A stretch of DNA of 64,000 nucleotides from Nitrobacter sp051535235. GTDB taxonomy: Bacteria; Pseudomonadota; Alphaproteobacteria; Rhizobiales; Xanthobacteraceae. Of this stretch, positions 24,747 to 35,358 are shown one piece after another. Below the pieces are notes generated by a model. That model made no database searches. It was not told the origin of the DNA and worked only from the letters and a program-made list of their open reading frames with translations. The stretch spans positions 372,001 through 436,000 of the forward strand of contig NZ_JBPPLZ010000001.1 of assembly GCF_051535235.1 (NCBI RefSeq), read 5' to 3'. The position numbers were made by a program, and so were the translations under genes. How positions within the stretch are numbered: the first letter of the stretch is position 1; each line of letters begins with the position of its first letter.

Positions 24747-25371
24747 GGAGGGCAATCTCCGCCAGCTTCACGAACGCGCGGGCGCGATGCGACAGGCCGA
24801 GGCCGAGAGGCGGCAGCCCGTGCTTCTCGATGCCGGTCATCTCGCCGAAGGTGCGCGCGTGACCGTCCGGCAGGAACACCGGATCGTAGCCGAAACCGGC
24901 CGTGCCGCGCGGGGGCCAGACCAGCGTGCCGTCTACCCGGGCTTCGACCTCCTCGAGATGGTCGTCGGGCCATGCGACGCACAATGCCGATACGAAGTGA
25001 GCCCGGCGCTTCTTCGGCGTGGTCGCGCCGCGCTCCTGCAACAGCCGCTCGATCCGGGTCATTGCCGCGGAAAAATCCGCAGGTTTGCCGGCCCAGCGCG
25101 CGGAATGGATGCCGGGCGCGCCATCGAGCGCGTCGACGACCAGCCCGGAATCGTCGGCAAAGGCCGGAATCTTTGCGCGTCTCGCCGCAGCGATGGCCTT
25201 GATCCGGGCGTTGGCGCGGAAGTCGTCGCCGGTTTCCTCGGGTTCGCCGAGACCGAGTTCGCCGGCGGAGACCGCCTCGATGCCGTACGGCGCCAGCAAT
25301 TCGCGCATCTCGGCGAGTTTGCCGGGATTGTGGGTGGCGATCACGAGCTTGCCGGCGATTCGACGATGCAT
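24736..25371 (-). CDS. rdgB: dITP/XTP pyrophosphatase (RdgB/HAM1)
   Basis: Removes inosine and xanthosine triphosphates from the nucleotide pool. It has 211 residues. LVIATHNPGKLAEMRELL opens the fold; the catalytic region is PAFADDSGLVVDALDGAPGIHSARWAG, and GTAGFGYDPVFLPDG plus the C-terminal SHRARAF complete the family signature. The ATG at 25371 is used; the frame upstream only translates a repeat. It lies between rph and hemW on one strand, the common rph-rdgB-hemW operon. Confidence 0.96.
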   Translation of the reverse strand: MHRRIAGKLVIATHNPGKLAEMRELLAPYGIEAVSAGELGLGEPEETGDDFRANARIKAIAAARRAKIPAFADDSGLVVDALDGAPGIHSARWAGKPADFSAAMTRIERLLQERGATTPKKRRAHFVSALCVAWPDDHLEEVEARVDGTLVWPPRGTAGFGYDPVFLPDGHARTFGEMTGIEKHGLPPLGLGLSHRARAFVKLAEIALHGR

Positions 25372-25390
25372 GACCGATCGGGCTTCAGCT

Positions 25391-25446
25391 TCTTGTTTTG
25401 ATGCGTTTTCTGGACGCGAACCGGTACCTGCTTCGCTCGAACACGC
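25391..25446 (-). repeat. Extragenic repeat family A, left half only
   Basis: On the minus strand GTGTTCGAGCGAAGCAGGTA, CCGGTTCGCGTCCAGAAAAC and GCATCAAAACAAG correspond to the left and middle blocks of family A. The terminal palindrome is absent. It lies between rph and rdgB. Confidence 0.65.
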
Positions 25447-25488
25447 CACAGGACTCGGGTCCCGCGGGCGACACGCACGAGGAACGAA

Positions 25489-26202
25489 TCACGCCACCGC
25501 CATTTTCTGCAAATCCACCAGCCGCGCGACACCTTTTTTTGCGAGCGTCATCAGCGCGAGGAACTCATCCCCCGAGAACGGAGTCTTCTCGGCGGTTCCC
25601 TGCACCTCGATGATTCGTCCGTCGCCGGTCATGACGAAATTGGCGTCGGTATCGGCTTCCGAATCCTCCGCATAGTCCAGGTCGAGGACGGGCGTGCCGT
25701 TATAGATGCCGCATGAGACCGCCGCGACGTTGTCGCGAAGCACGCCTGTCTTGAGCATGTTGCGGGCCTTCATCCAGCCGACGCAGTCGGCCAGCGCAAC
25801 CCAAGCGCCGGTGATCGAGGCGGTGCGCGTGCCACCGTCGGCCTGAATGACATCGCAATCGATCGTGATCTGGCGTTCGCCGAGCGCCTCGAGGTCGACC
25901 GCGGCACGCAGGGAGCGGCCGATCAGGCGCTGGATTTCGACGGTCCGGCCGCCCTGCTTGCCGGCGGAGGCCTCGCGCCGGGTCCGCTCCAGCGTGGCAC
26001 GCGGCAGCATTCCGTATTCGGCCGTGACCCAGCCGCGCCCCTGGCCCTTGAGCCACGGCGGCAGCCGCTCCTCCAGCGTCGCGGTCACCAGCACATGGGT
26101 ATCGCCGAATTTCACCAGGCAGGAGCCCTCGGCGTATTTGACGACGCCTCGTTCGAGCGACACGGCGCGCAGTTCATCGGGTGCACGGCGGCTCGGCCGC
26201 AT
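25489..26202 (-). CDS. rph: Ribonuclease PH
   Basis: Phosphorolytic 3'-5' exoribonuclease that trims tRNA 3' ends. It has 237 residues, the full length, unlike the truncated K-12 version. Conserved: MRPSRRAPDELRAVSLERG, YAEGSCLVKFGDTHVLVTATLEE, GRGWVTAEYGMLPRATLERTRREA, EIQRLIGRSLRAAVDL, DCDVIQADGGTRTASITGA and DLDYAEDSEADTDANFVMT. It is divergent from hrcA across 220 bp. Confidence 0.97.
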   Translation of the reverse strand: MRPSRRAPDELRAVSLERGVVKYAEGSCLVKFGDTHVLVTATLEERLPPWLKGQGRGWVTAEYGMLPRATLERTRREASAGKQGGRTVEIQRLIGRSLRAAVDLEALGERQITIDCDVIQADGGTRTASITGAWVALADCVGWMKARNMLKTGVLRDNVAAVSCGIYNGTPVLDLDYAEDSEADTDANFVMTGDGRIIEVQGTAEKTPFSGDEFLALMTLAKKGVARLVDLQKMAVA

Positions 26203-26248
26203 GGGAGCATCTCCAGCTAGCTTATGGAAAATCGTCTTGGGGTGCTTT

Positions 26249-26307
26249 TAGAGCATGATCCCGAAAAGTGGAAACCGGTTTTCGAAGAAGATCATGCTCG
26301 ATCAAAC
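26249..26307 (+). repeat. Extragenic repeat family B, near-consensus copy
   Basis: TAGAGCATGATCCCGAAAAG, TGGAAACCGGTTTTCGAAGA and AGATCATGCTCGATCAAAC. The outer AGAGCATGATC pairs with GATCATGCTC and the inner AAACCGGTTT is self-complementary, so the element can fold end to end. It lies in the rph-hrcA gap, where I find no CIRCE operator. Confidence 0.8.
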
Positions 26308-26422
26308 ACAGGGGCGGGAAACCGCTGTGGCAAGGCTGGAGCACCGATTGTTGCAAAGGTCGCTTGCAGCCAATGCCTCCGGGGGACAAATTAGAGGCAG
26401 CCATGATGCGCGGGAGATAGCG

Positions 26423-27511
26423 TTGGTCCATCACGAATCGATCGGCCTGATTGCACCGAATGCCGGGCTTGCCCAGTTGAACGAGCGGTCGCGCGACATT
26501 TTTCGTCAGATTGTCGAGAGTTATCTCGCGACCGGCGAGCCCGTAGGCTCGCGCAACATTTCCCGACTGATCGCGGTGCCGCTGTCGCCGGCATCGGTTC
26601 GCAACGTGATGTCGGATCTCGAACAACTCGGATTGATCTATGCGCCGCATACTTCGGCCGGACGCCTGCCGACCGAACTCGGCCTTCGGTTCTTTGTCGA
26701 TGCCCTGATGCAGGTCGGCGACCTCACCGAGGCGGAGCGCCAGTCGATCCAGACCCAGCTCTCCGCGGTCGGCAAGGCGCAGTCGGTCGAGGCCGCGCTC
26801 GGCGAAGCCTTGACGCGGCTGTCGGGATTGACGCGGGCGGCGGCGGTGGTTCTGACGGCCAAATCCAACGTGCGTCTGAAGCACATCGAATTTGTCAGGC
26901 TGGAGCCGGAGAAGGCGCTGGTGGTGCTCGTGGCCGAGGACGGGCAGGTTGAGAACCGCGTGCTGACGCTGCCGTCCGGCGTTCCGGCATCCGCGCTGAC
27001 CGAAGCGTCGAATTTTCTCAATGCGCGAATCCGCGGCCGCACGCTCGCCGAGGCGCGTCTCGAACTCGAGACCGCACTGACGCAAAGCCAGGCGGAACTC
27101 GATCAGCTCACCCAGAAGATCATTGCGGCCGGAATCGCGAGCTGGTCGGGCGGCGACAGCGACGATCGGCAACTGATCGTGCGCGGCCACGCCAATCTGC
27201 TGGAGGACCTGCACGCGATGGAAGACCTTGAGCGGGTGCGGCTGTTGTTCGACGACCTCGAAACCAAACGCGGCGTGGTCGATCTGCTCGGCCGCGCCGA
27301 AAGCGCCGAGGGCGTCCGCATTTTCATTGGTTCGGAAAACAAGCTGTTTTCGCTGTCGGGGTCCTCGACGATCATCGCGCCCTACAGCGACGGCGCCGGC
27401 CATATCGTCGGCGTTCTCGGCGTGATAGGACCGACGCGGCTGAATTACGCGCGGGTGATCCCGATGGTCGACTACGCGGCCCGCATCGTCAGCCGGATGC
27501 TCGGCGGCTGA
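26423..27511 (+). CDS. hrcA: Heat-inducible transcription repressor HrcA
   Basis: Repressor that binds CIRCE operators, usually at groESL in alphaproteobacteria, and is tuned by GroE. It has 362 residues. LNERSRDIFRQIVESYLATGEPVGSRNISRL is the winged-helix domain, continuing SPASVRNVMSDLEQLGLIYAPHTSAGRLPTELGLRFFVD. The C-terminal GAF-like part ends GVLGVIGPTRLNYARVIPMVDYAARIVSRML. A TTG at 26423 gives the N-terminus VHHESIGLIAPNAGLAQLNE usual in this group; the frame is open back to 26255 but that part crosses a repeat. No CIRCE sequence occurs upstream or before grpE or dnaK. Confidence 0.94.
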   Translation: MVHHESIGLIAPNAGLAQLNERSRDIFRQIVESYLATGEPVGSRNISRLIAVPLSPASVRNVMSDLEQLGLIYAPHTSAGRLPTELGLRFFVDALMQVGDLTEAERQSIQTQLSAVGKAQSVEAALGEALTRLSGLTRAAAVVLTAKSNVRLKHIEFVRLEPEKALVVLVAEDGQVENRVLTLPSGVPASALTEASNFLNARIRGRTLAEARLELETALTQSQAELDQLTQKIIAAGIASWSGGDSDDRQLIVRGHANLLEDLHAMEDLERVRLLFDDLETKRGVVDLLGRAESAEGVRIFIGSENKLFSLSGSSTIIAPYSDGAGHIVGVLGVIGPTRLNYARVIPMVDYAARIVSRMLGG

Positions 27512-27534
27512 GCCGGTCCCCACCGCCCACCGCG

Positions 27535-27563
27535 CTTGATTTTTGTGCCTGAACCACGATATC
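27535..27563 (+). promoter_or_regulatory. Possible RpoH promoter of grpE
   Basis: CTTG at 27535-27538 and CGATATC at 27557-27563 are separated by 18 bp. The -35 word is exact and the -10 word is a partial match to the CYTATNTG pattern seen before dnaK. It lies 24 bp after the hrcA stop and about 48 bp before grpE. Support is moderate. Confidence 0.4.
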
Positions 27564-27610
27564 CCGCAGGTTCATCCCTTATCAATTCGGGATTATTGCG
27601 AAAAGGCTCC

Positions 27611-28213
27611 ATGATGACCGATTCCGACGGCAAAAGAGACAATTCCGGCGATCCTGCTCCGGAGGCCGAGCCGGTGGTATCCAAGCCGTACATCATGCCC
27701 GACGATCCCGAGGAAGGATCGCTGGACGCGCTGACCAGGGAAGTCGCGGAAGCGAAGGACCGGATGCTGCGCACGCTGGCGGAAATGGAGAATCTGCGCA
27801 AGCGCACCGCGCGGGAGGTGTCGGACGCGCGAGCCTATGCCATATCGGGGTTCGCCCGCGACGTGCTGGACATCGCCGATAATATGCAGCGCGCGCTTGA
27901 TGCGGTGCCGGCCGAGGCGCGCGCAGCGGCCGATCCAGGGCTGAAAGCCCTGATCGAGGGCGTCGAACTGACCGAGCGCTCGCTGCACAACGCGCTGGAG
28001 AAGCACGGCGTGAGGAAGTTCGATCCGTCCGGTGAAAAGTTCGATCCGAACGTTCATCAGGCGATGTACGAAGTTCCCGATTCGTCGATTCCCGCGGGCA
28101 TGATCGCGCAGGTCATTCAGGCCGGCTACATGATCGGCGATCGGGTGTTGCGCCCGGCGCTGGTGGGGGTTGCGAAGGGCGGCGCCAAGCCTGCCGCTTC
28201 CGAACAGGGTTAG
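27611..28213 (+). CDS. grpE: Nucleotide exchange factor GrpE
   Basis: Releases ADP from DnaK. It has 200 residues. An acidic N-terminus is followed by the long coiled-coil helix (LDALTREVAEAKDRMLRTLAEMENLRKRTARE) and the beta domain with HNALEKHGVRKFDPSGEKFDPNVHQAMYEV and VIQAGYMIGDRVLRPALVGVAK. Two ATGs (27611, 27614) open it. It lies between hrcA and dnaK. Its TAG stop is the first triplet of a family B repeat. Confidence 0.96.
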   Translation: MMTDSDGKRDNSGDPAPEAEPVVSKPYIMPDDPEEGSLDALTREVAEAKDRMLRTLAEMENLRKRTAREVSDARAYAISGFARDVLDIADNMQRALDAVPAEARAAADPGLKALIEGVELTERSLHNALEKHGVRKFDPSGEKFDPNVHQAMYEVPDSSIPAGMIAQVIQAGYMIGDRVLRPALVGVAKGGAKPAASEQG

Positions 28214-28270
28214 AGCATGATCACGAAAAGTGGAAACCGGTTTTCGTAAAAAGATCATGCTCAATCAAAA
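28211..28270 (+). repeat. Extragenic repeat family B, near-consensus copy starting at the grpE stop
   Basis: TAGAGCATGATCACGAAAAG, TGGAAACCGGTTTTCGTAAA and AAGATCATGCTCAATCAAAA. Almost identical to 26249-26307. Its opening TAG is the grpE stop codon. Confidence 0.85.
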
Positions 28271-28364
28271 AGATAAACGACGAGTCTGATTCAACGCAGT
28301 TGAACCGGACTCAAGCCCGTTCGCGGGCTTCGCCGCAAGGTCGGTCTGTTTGCTAAGAGTCCGT

Positions 28365-29309
28365 CTACTGGGATTTTGGCTGGATGCCGTCGCGCACCGC
28401 GCGAAAGCGCGGAAACGCGGCGGACCATCCGTCTCGCGGTGTGCTGCCGATCAGTCGCATTGCCGTGTTTCCGCTGCCGAACACCAGCCATTGGACGACG
28501 GTCACCGGCGCATTCGTCTGTGCGTTGGTGGCGTCGATCCGCGTTTCAAAGCCGGGCGATCCGTTGATCCGCATCGGCTCCGACATCGTGATACGCGCGT
28601 CGCGCAGGTTCGGGATCGTGGTGGCGACGTCGCGCGCGAACCGGTCCCGATCGTCCGGCCGTTCCGGAGCCGATCCGATCGGGGCGATGATCATGAAGGC
28701 CTTGCTGTCGATGTCGGTGTCCGTTGCGGCGTCGGCGAGCAGGATGGCGGCTCCCGGCGCCAGCGTGCGGACCGTTTTGAAGGAGCTCAATTCGGTCAGC
28801 TTGAAGGGCAACAGGCTGAGCTGCTCCTCGATCGGCACTTCCTTGCGCAGGGCCACTGTTGCGAACATCTTCTGGACGGCCTCGTCGGAATAGATCTTTT
28901 CGACGTTCTCCGGCACTTGCGCCGCGACATATCCGGAGAAGGTGTCGCCCGACACCACCATCGAATAGCGCCGGACGTTGTCGTTGCCGCTCTTGGCGTT
29001 CTCGACGATGAAATAGCCCTGTCCGCTTGCGGTCTCGAGGCCCTGAGGCTTCGGACCCTGGGCGGCGGGTGTCTCTGATCTGGCGACAGCCTCCACGTCC
29101 CGGAAGGCGGCGGGGGGAAGTTCTGCGACGACGACCTTGACCTGATGATCGGCTGTCTCGAAGCCGGGAAATGTCTTTGAGGGAGAAAGGCCTATCAGCG
29201 GTACCAGTCCGATCCGGCTGCCGGGCGCATAGATCAGGCCGTCGGCGGAAGCGGCGACGACGCCGGCCAGCAGAAACAGAGCGGCTGCCGCTTGCGTGAG
29301 ATATCTCAT
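28365..29309 (-). CDS. Secreted protein of unknown function between grpE and dnaK
   Basis: A 314-residue protein with a clear signal peptide (MRYLTQAAAALFLLAGVVAASA, cleaved before DG). I do not recognise a named domain. The mature part is predicted soluble and mixed alpha/beta, with the segments GLIYAPGSRIGLVPLIGLSPSKTFPGFE and YFIVENAKSGNDNVRRYSMVVSGDTFSGYVAAQVP. No cysteine pair or metal motif stands out. It is on the opposite strand to grpE and dnaK, so it breaks the heat-shock block and is convergent with grpE. Its periplasmic location is inferred from the signal peptide. Confidence 0.8.
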   Translation of the reverse strand: MRYLTQAAAALFLLAGVVAASADGLIYAPGSRIGLVPLIGLSPSKTFPGFETADHQVKVVVAELPPAAFRDVEAVARSETPAAQGPKPQGLETASGQGYFIVENAKSGNDNVRRYSMVVSGDTFSGYVAAQVPENVEKIYSDEAVQKMFATVALRKEVPIEEQLSLLPFKLTELSSFKTVRTLAPGAAILLADAATDTDIDSKAFMIIAPIGSAPERPDDRDRFARDVATTIPNLRDARITMSEPMRINGSPGFETRIDATNAQTNAPVTVVQWLVFGSGNTAMRLIGSTPRDGWSAAFPRFRAVRDGIQPKSQ

Positions 29310-29642
29310 GGAAGCTCTCTTGAAGTTGCATTAAGGCCGTTCAATGATCGGTCGGTACAACGCTCACGCTGCTTTCGCCAACCGGTCTCGGCGGCGACTT
29401 CCGCATTTCGTTAACGGATCGGATCGCAATGTCGCGATCTGCCGGGCTCTCCGAAAGAGGCAGGCTTCCTTAAAAAGGGATGTTTTCCGCCACGAAGGAT
29501 CGCGTCAGTCCTTGCAGCCACCACCCCCCCTCCTATATGAGGCTCACCGCCGCTATATCGCGCGCATTTGATATCTGGGGGTCTGGATAAGGGTGCCGTC
29601 AGGGCCCGGCCGGACTGCCGCAACAAAAGGGATACAAGGACC
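29310..29642. other. Intergenic region upstream of dnaK
   Basis: No gene is visible. It contains the dnaK heat-shock promoter at 29511-29539 and the roughly 97-base dnaK leader, plus whatever promoter drives the divergent secreted-protein gene. Confidence 0.6.
29511..29539 (+). promoter_or_regulatory. RpoH (sigma-32) promoter of dnaK
   Basis: CTTG at 29511-29514, exactly 17 bp, then CCTATATG at 29532-29539. This fits the alphaproteobacterial RpoH pattern CTTG-N17-CYTATNTG at every specified position. Transcription would begin near 29546, giving a leader of about 97 bases before the dnaK ATG. Confidence 0.8.
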
Positions 29643-31553
<1,911 letters not shown>

Positions 31554-31568
31554 GCAGCGAGAATGACC

Positions 31569-31628
31569 ATGACCCCCGTTTCCTCGGAGCACGCAGAGCG
31601 TCTCGAAGGGCGGGGGTTATGTTTCTTT
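31569..31628 (+). terminator. Weak hairpin between dnaK and dnaJ
   Basis: CATGACCCCCG at 31568-31578 can pair with CGGGGGTTATG at 31611-31621 with one mismatch, followed by TTTCTTT. The 32-base loop is long, so it may only attenuate dnaJ transcription rather than end the transcript. Confidence 0.35.
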
Positions 31629-31708
31629 AAGCGGGACGCTGCATCCTCTGGCCAACGAATCATTCATGCGTCTTTTGGGATGAAGCGACGTTCGGGCGGT
31701 GTGGACTG

Positions 31709-32848
31709 ATGTCGACCAAGCGCTGTTACTACGAAACCCTTGAGGTCGATCGGAACGCGGACGAATCCAGGCTCAAGGCGGCCTTTCGCAAATTGGCCAT
31801 GAAATGGCATCCGGACCGAAATCCGGGTGATGCGACCAGCGAGATACGCTTCAAGGAAATCAACGAGGCCTATGAAGTCCTGAAGGACGGCGATAAACGC
31901 GCCGCCTACGATCGTTTCGGTCATGCCGCGTTCGAGCATGGCGGCATGGGTGGCGGCGGAGGCGCGGGATTCGGCGCCGGGTTCGCGTCGTCGTTCTCCG
32001 ACATTTTCGAAGATTTGTTCGGAATGGCCGGGCAGCGCGGTCGGGGCGGCGGCCGCGAGCGCGGTGCAGACCTTCGCTACAATATGGAAATCTCGCTGGA
32101 GGAAGCCTTTCAGGGCAGGACGGCTCAGATCGAAATTCCGGTTTCGGTCACCTGCGAGTCCTGCTCGGGCACCGGCGCCAAGGCGGGGACCAAGCCGAAG
32201 AACTGCGCGATGTGCGGCGGAGCGGGCCGAATTCGCCAGGCCCAGGGCTTCTTCACGCTGGAGCGTACCTGTCCCGGCTGCCAGGGACGCGGCCAGATGA
32301 TCGAGGACCCCTGTCCCTCCTGTAACGGTTCGGGTCGCGTCAGCCGCGAACGCTCGCTATCGGTCAATATTCCGGCCGGCGTCGAGGATGGCACCCGCAT
32401 CCGCCTGGCCGGCGAGGGCGAGGCCGGAATTCGTGGCGGGCCACCGGGCGACCTCTACATTTTCCTTTCTCTTGCTTCTCATGAGTTCTTCCAGCGCGAC
32501 GGCGCCGATCTGCATTGCCGCGTCCCGATCTCGATGGTCACGGCCGCGCTTGGCGGAGAATTCGAGGTGCCGACCATCGACAAGAGCAAGACGAAGGTGA
32601 AGGTGCCGTCGGGGACACAATCAGGCCGCCGATTCCGAATCGCATCCAAAGGCATGCCGGTGCTGCGCTCGCGCCAGACTGGCGACATGTATGTGCAAGT
32701 GGTGGTTGAAACGCCACAGAATCTGACCAAGAAGCAGCAGGATCTTCTCGCCGAGTTCGAAAAATTATCGTCGGGCGCCACCCAGCCCGAGGCGGCTGGT
32801 TTCTTCACTAAGGTCAAGGACTTCTTCGGTACGCGCGCGGGCCCCTGA
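31709..32848 (+). CDS. dnaJ: Co-chaperone DnaJ (Hsp40)
   Basis: Delivers substrates to DnaK and stimulates its ATPase. It has 379 residues with the full type I layout: J domain (5-70) with His34-Pro35-Asp36, Gly/Phe-rich linker (about 76-112), four CXXCXGXG zinc repeats (CESCSGTG, CAMCGGAG, CPGCQGRG, CPSCNGSG), and the C-terminal substrate domains. It is 155 bp after dnaK and 92 bp before pmtA. Confidence 0.98.
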   Translation: MSTKRCYYETLEVDRNADESRLKAAFRKLAMKWHPDRNPGDATSEIRFKEINEAYEVLKDGDKRAAYDRFGHAAFEHGGMGGGGGAGFGAGFASSFSDIFEDLFGMAGQRGRGGGRERGADLRYNMEISLEEAFQGRTAQIEIPVSVTCESCSGTGAKAGTKPKNCAMCGGAGRIRQAQGFFTLERTCPGCQGRGQMIEDPCPSCNGSGRVSRERSLSVNIPAGVEDGTRIRLAGEGEAGIRGGPPGDLYIFLSLASHEFFQRDGADLHCRVPISMVTAALGGEFEVPTIDKSKTKVKVPSGTQSGRRFRIASKGMPVLRSRQTGDMYVQVVVETPQNLTKKQQDLLAEFEKLSSGATQPEAAGFFTKVKDFFGTRAGP

Positions 32849-32940
32849 AGAGCGTTTTGCTTGACCGCTTCGATTGCCGGCTGTACCTGTGTATAACTTA
32901 AGTCTGACATCCTGCCAGTAGTGACCCACCTGGGTGCAAA

Positions 32941-33543
32941 ATGCCTTTGCAAATGTCCGCGCGTGCGTTGAAGAAGCCGCTCCGCCTCGACGATGAGGTT
33001 CGCTTTCTCCGCTCGTGGATCGAAAAGCCGCTCCATATGGGTGCGGTGATGCCGTCCGGGCGCCTTCTGGCCCGCACCATGGCGCAATATGTCGATGTCG
33101 GATCGAACGATCCGGTTGTCGAACTTGGGCCTGGCACCGGCGCCATCACCAATGCGCTGATCGAGCACGGCGTGGATCAGAAGCGTCTGGTGCTGGTCGA
33201 GTACGATCCGGGATTTTGCGCCCTGCTTCGCGACCGTTACCCTCACGCGACGGTCGTTCAGGGCGATGCCTATACGTTGCGGGACTCGCTGTGGAACGTG
33301 CTGGGCGCTCGCGCCTCGGCGATCGTCTCCGGCCTGCCGCTCGTCACCAAACCGATGTTGACGCGGCTCAGGCTGATCCGCGATGCTTTCGCGACGCTCG
33401 CCCCCGGCGCGCCGTTCGTGCAGTTCACTTATTCGGTCGTGCCGCCGATCCCCAAATCGCTGCCGGGCATTTCGACGGAAGCATCCGAACGGATCTGGAT
33501 GAATCTTCCTCCTGCGCGCGTCTGGGTGTATCGCAGGCGTTGA
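32941..33543 (+). CDS. pmtA: Phosphatidylethanolamine N-methyltransferase, rhizobial PmtA type
   Basis: SAM-dependent methyltransferase converting phosphatidylethanolamine in steps to phosphatidylcholine. It has 200 residues. VRFLRSWIEKPLHMGAVMPSGRLLARTMA leads into the SAM motif VVELGPGTGAITNALIEHGV, then LVEYDPGFCALLRDRYP, VVQGDA and the SGLPLVTKP loop, features of the Sinorhizobium-type rather than the Rhodobacter-type enzyme. In Sinorhizobium meliloti pmtA is also near dnaJ. Phosphatidylcholine is typical of host-interacting and photosynthetic alphaproteobacteria. Confidence 0.88.
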   Translation: MPLQMSARALKKPLRLDDEVRFLRSWIEKPLHMGAVMPSGRLLARTMAQYVDVGSNDPVVELGPGTGAITNALIEHGVDQKRLVLVEYDPGFCALLRDRYPHATVVQGDAYTLRDSLWNVLGARASAIVSGLPLVTKPMLTRLRLIRDAFATLAPGAPFVQFTYSVVPPIPKSLPGISTEASERIWMNLPPARVWVYRRR

Positions 33544-33745
33544 CAGGGCAGCGCGGTGGTACAGAAGTTCGCTTCCTTTCTCTGCGAGCGCTTCAAGCGA
33601 AGTTCCGAACCTCAACCACGCTAGAATTATGAAGTCGTCAGCACCCTTTCGAATCTGAGTTCGCTTCGGGAAGGCGCCGCACGATGACGCAAACGTCAGA
33701 TTCAGGGCACTAGCGCGGCTGGCTGGCTGGCCTGCGATGCGACCG

Positions 33746-34324
33746 ATGTCCGCGCCGAAAATCCTCGTCATTCCCGGCTCGCTGCGCACCGGCTCGCACA
33801 ATGCGAGGCTCGCCGCTCTTGCAGTCGCGGAATTTGTTCGGGCCGACGTCGAAGTCGACCGCATTTCGCTCGGCGACTTTCCGCTGCCGATCTACGATGC
33901 CGATCTGCAGGCAAAATCCGGCGTGCCCGCCAGCGCCGTGCGTCTCAAGCAGATGATTGGGGCGCATGACGGGATTCTCATCGTGACGCCCGAATACAAT
34001 GCCTCGCTGCCGCCATTGCTCAAGAATGCCATCGATTGGGTCTCGTGCGTTCAGGCCCCGCACGAAGCGCGCGGCCAGGTTTTTCATGGCCGTACGTTTG
34101 CGATCGCGTCGGCCTCCGCCGGACGGTTCGGGGGCGCGAGATGTCTGGCCCAGTTGCGCCTTGTACTTTGCGCGTGCCGCGCGATGGTGATACCCAATCA
34201 GTTCGCGCTGTCGTTCGCAGCCGATGCCTATGATGACATGGAACGCCTGAAGCATCCGGCCGATGCCGATGCGATGAGGGCCATGGTGCGCCAATTGATC
34301 GAGGTCGCCGGAAACGCACGCTGA
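33746..34324 (+). CDS. NADPH-dependent FMN reductase family protein
   Basis: Flavodoxin-like oxidoreductase of 192 residues. ILVIPGSLRTGSHNARLA holds the FMN phosphate loop, and ILIVTPEYNASLPPLLKNAIDWVS is the diagnostic EYN motif of azoreductase/chromate-reductase-like enzymes. Substrate not predictable. An ATG at 33737 gives three more residues. It is preceded by 200 bp with no gene and followed by dapB after 176 bp. Confidence 0.88.
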   Translation: MSAPKILVIPGSLRTGSHNARLAALAVAEFVRADVEVDRISLGDFPLPIYDADLQAKSGVPASAVRLKQMIGAHDGILIVTPEYNASLPPLLKNAIDWVSCVQAPHEARGQVFHGRTFAIASASAGRFGGARCLAQLRLVLCACRAMVIPNQFALSFAADAYDDMERLKHPADADAMRAMVRQLIEVAGNAR

Positions 34325-34500
34325 AGCCGGCGCGGCCTGAGGCAATTGCCTGCTCATCACCCCGCCGTGTTGGAAAGACGCACGCGGTCATCGAGCGCCA
34401 TGACATTCTTTCCGGCGCGGCGGGCCGATACGGAGCTTGATCGGTTGCCGGAAATCCCGACCCCCGCTATACCCGGAGAGCGTTTTTAAGGACTTGGTTC

Positions 34501-35316
34501 GTGGCCGACATGCGTTTGATTGTTGCGGGAGCAGGCGGCCGGATGGGTCGCGCCTTGGTGCGCGCGATGACGGAAACCAGCGGTGCGGTGCTGGCGGGCG
34601 CGCTGGAGTCGCCGGGATCCGAGCTGGTTGGAAAGGACGCCGGTGTTCTGGCCGGCCTTCCCGCCAACGGAATCGAAGTCTCGGCGGATCTCTGGTCGAT
34701 GGCCGCGAATGCCGACGGTATCCTGGATTTTACGGTTCCAGCGGCAACCATCGCGAACGTCGCCATCGCCGCCGAGCGTCGCCTGGTTCACGTCATCGGC
34801 ACCACGGGCCTGTCGGCTTCGGATATGGCGGTCATCAAGAGCGTGACCTCCCGCACGGTGGTCGTGCAATCGGGCAACATGAGCCTGGGCATCAATCTGC
34901 TCGCCGCGCTGGTGAAGCGGATGGCTCAATCACTGGACGAAAGTTTCGATATCGAAGTTCTTGAAATGCATCACCGGGCCAAGATCGACGCGCCCTCCGG
35001 CACCGCGCTGATGTTGGGACAAGCGGCGGCAGACGGCCGCAAGATCGTGCTGGACCAGCACGCAGCGCGTGGGCGTGATGGGATTACCGGCGCCCGCAAA
35101 TCGGGTGACATCGGTTTTGCCGCGCTCCGCGGCGGCACCGTGTCCGGAGACCATAGCGTCATTTTCGCGGGCCCTTACGAGCGTATAACGTTGGCCCATC
35201 ACGCCGAAGACCGGATGATCTTCGCGCATGGTGCGTTGAAAGCCGCAAAGTGGGCGCAGGGCAAGGCACCCGGCCTTTATTCGATGGCCGACGTGCTCGG
35301 GCTTGGCGACGTCTAG
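34501..35316 (+). CDS. dapB: 4-hydroxy-tetrahydrodipicolinate reductase
   Basis: NAD(P)H-dependent step of the diaminopimelate/lysine pathway. It has 271 residues. LIVAGAGGRMGRALVRAM is the nucleotide-binding loop (GxxGxxG), IGTTGLS and SGNMSLGINLLAALVK follow, and the catalytic region EMHHRAKIDAPSGTALMLG carries the His-His and Lys residues, with the GDHSVIFAGPYERI segment after. GTG start at 34501; an ATG at 34510 is also possible. gpmA begins 42 bp downstream. Confidence 0.96.
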   Translation: MADMRLIVAGAGGRMGRALVRAMTETSGAVLAGALESPGSELVGKDAGVLAGLPANGIEVSADLWSMAANADGILDFTVPAATIANVAIAAERRLVHVIGTTGLSASDMAVIKSVTSRTVVVQSGNMSLGINLLAALVKRMAQSLDESFDIEVLEMHHRAKIDAPSGTALMLGQAAADGRKIVLDQHAARGRDGITGARKSGDIGFAALRGGTVSGDHSVIFAGPYERITLAHHAEDRMIFAHGALKAAKWAQGKAPGLYSMADVLGLGDV

Positions 35317-35358
35317 CGTCTGGCGCTATCAGGACTGAAGAAAGCGGGAACAGGCAGA

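Noticed and set aside
26203..26422. CIRCE operator upstream of hrcA
   Set aside because: No TTAGCACTC-N9-GAGTGCTAA or close variant is present; the palindrome there is a family B repeat.
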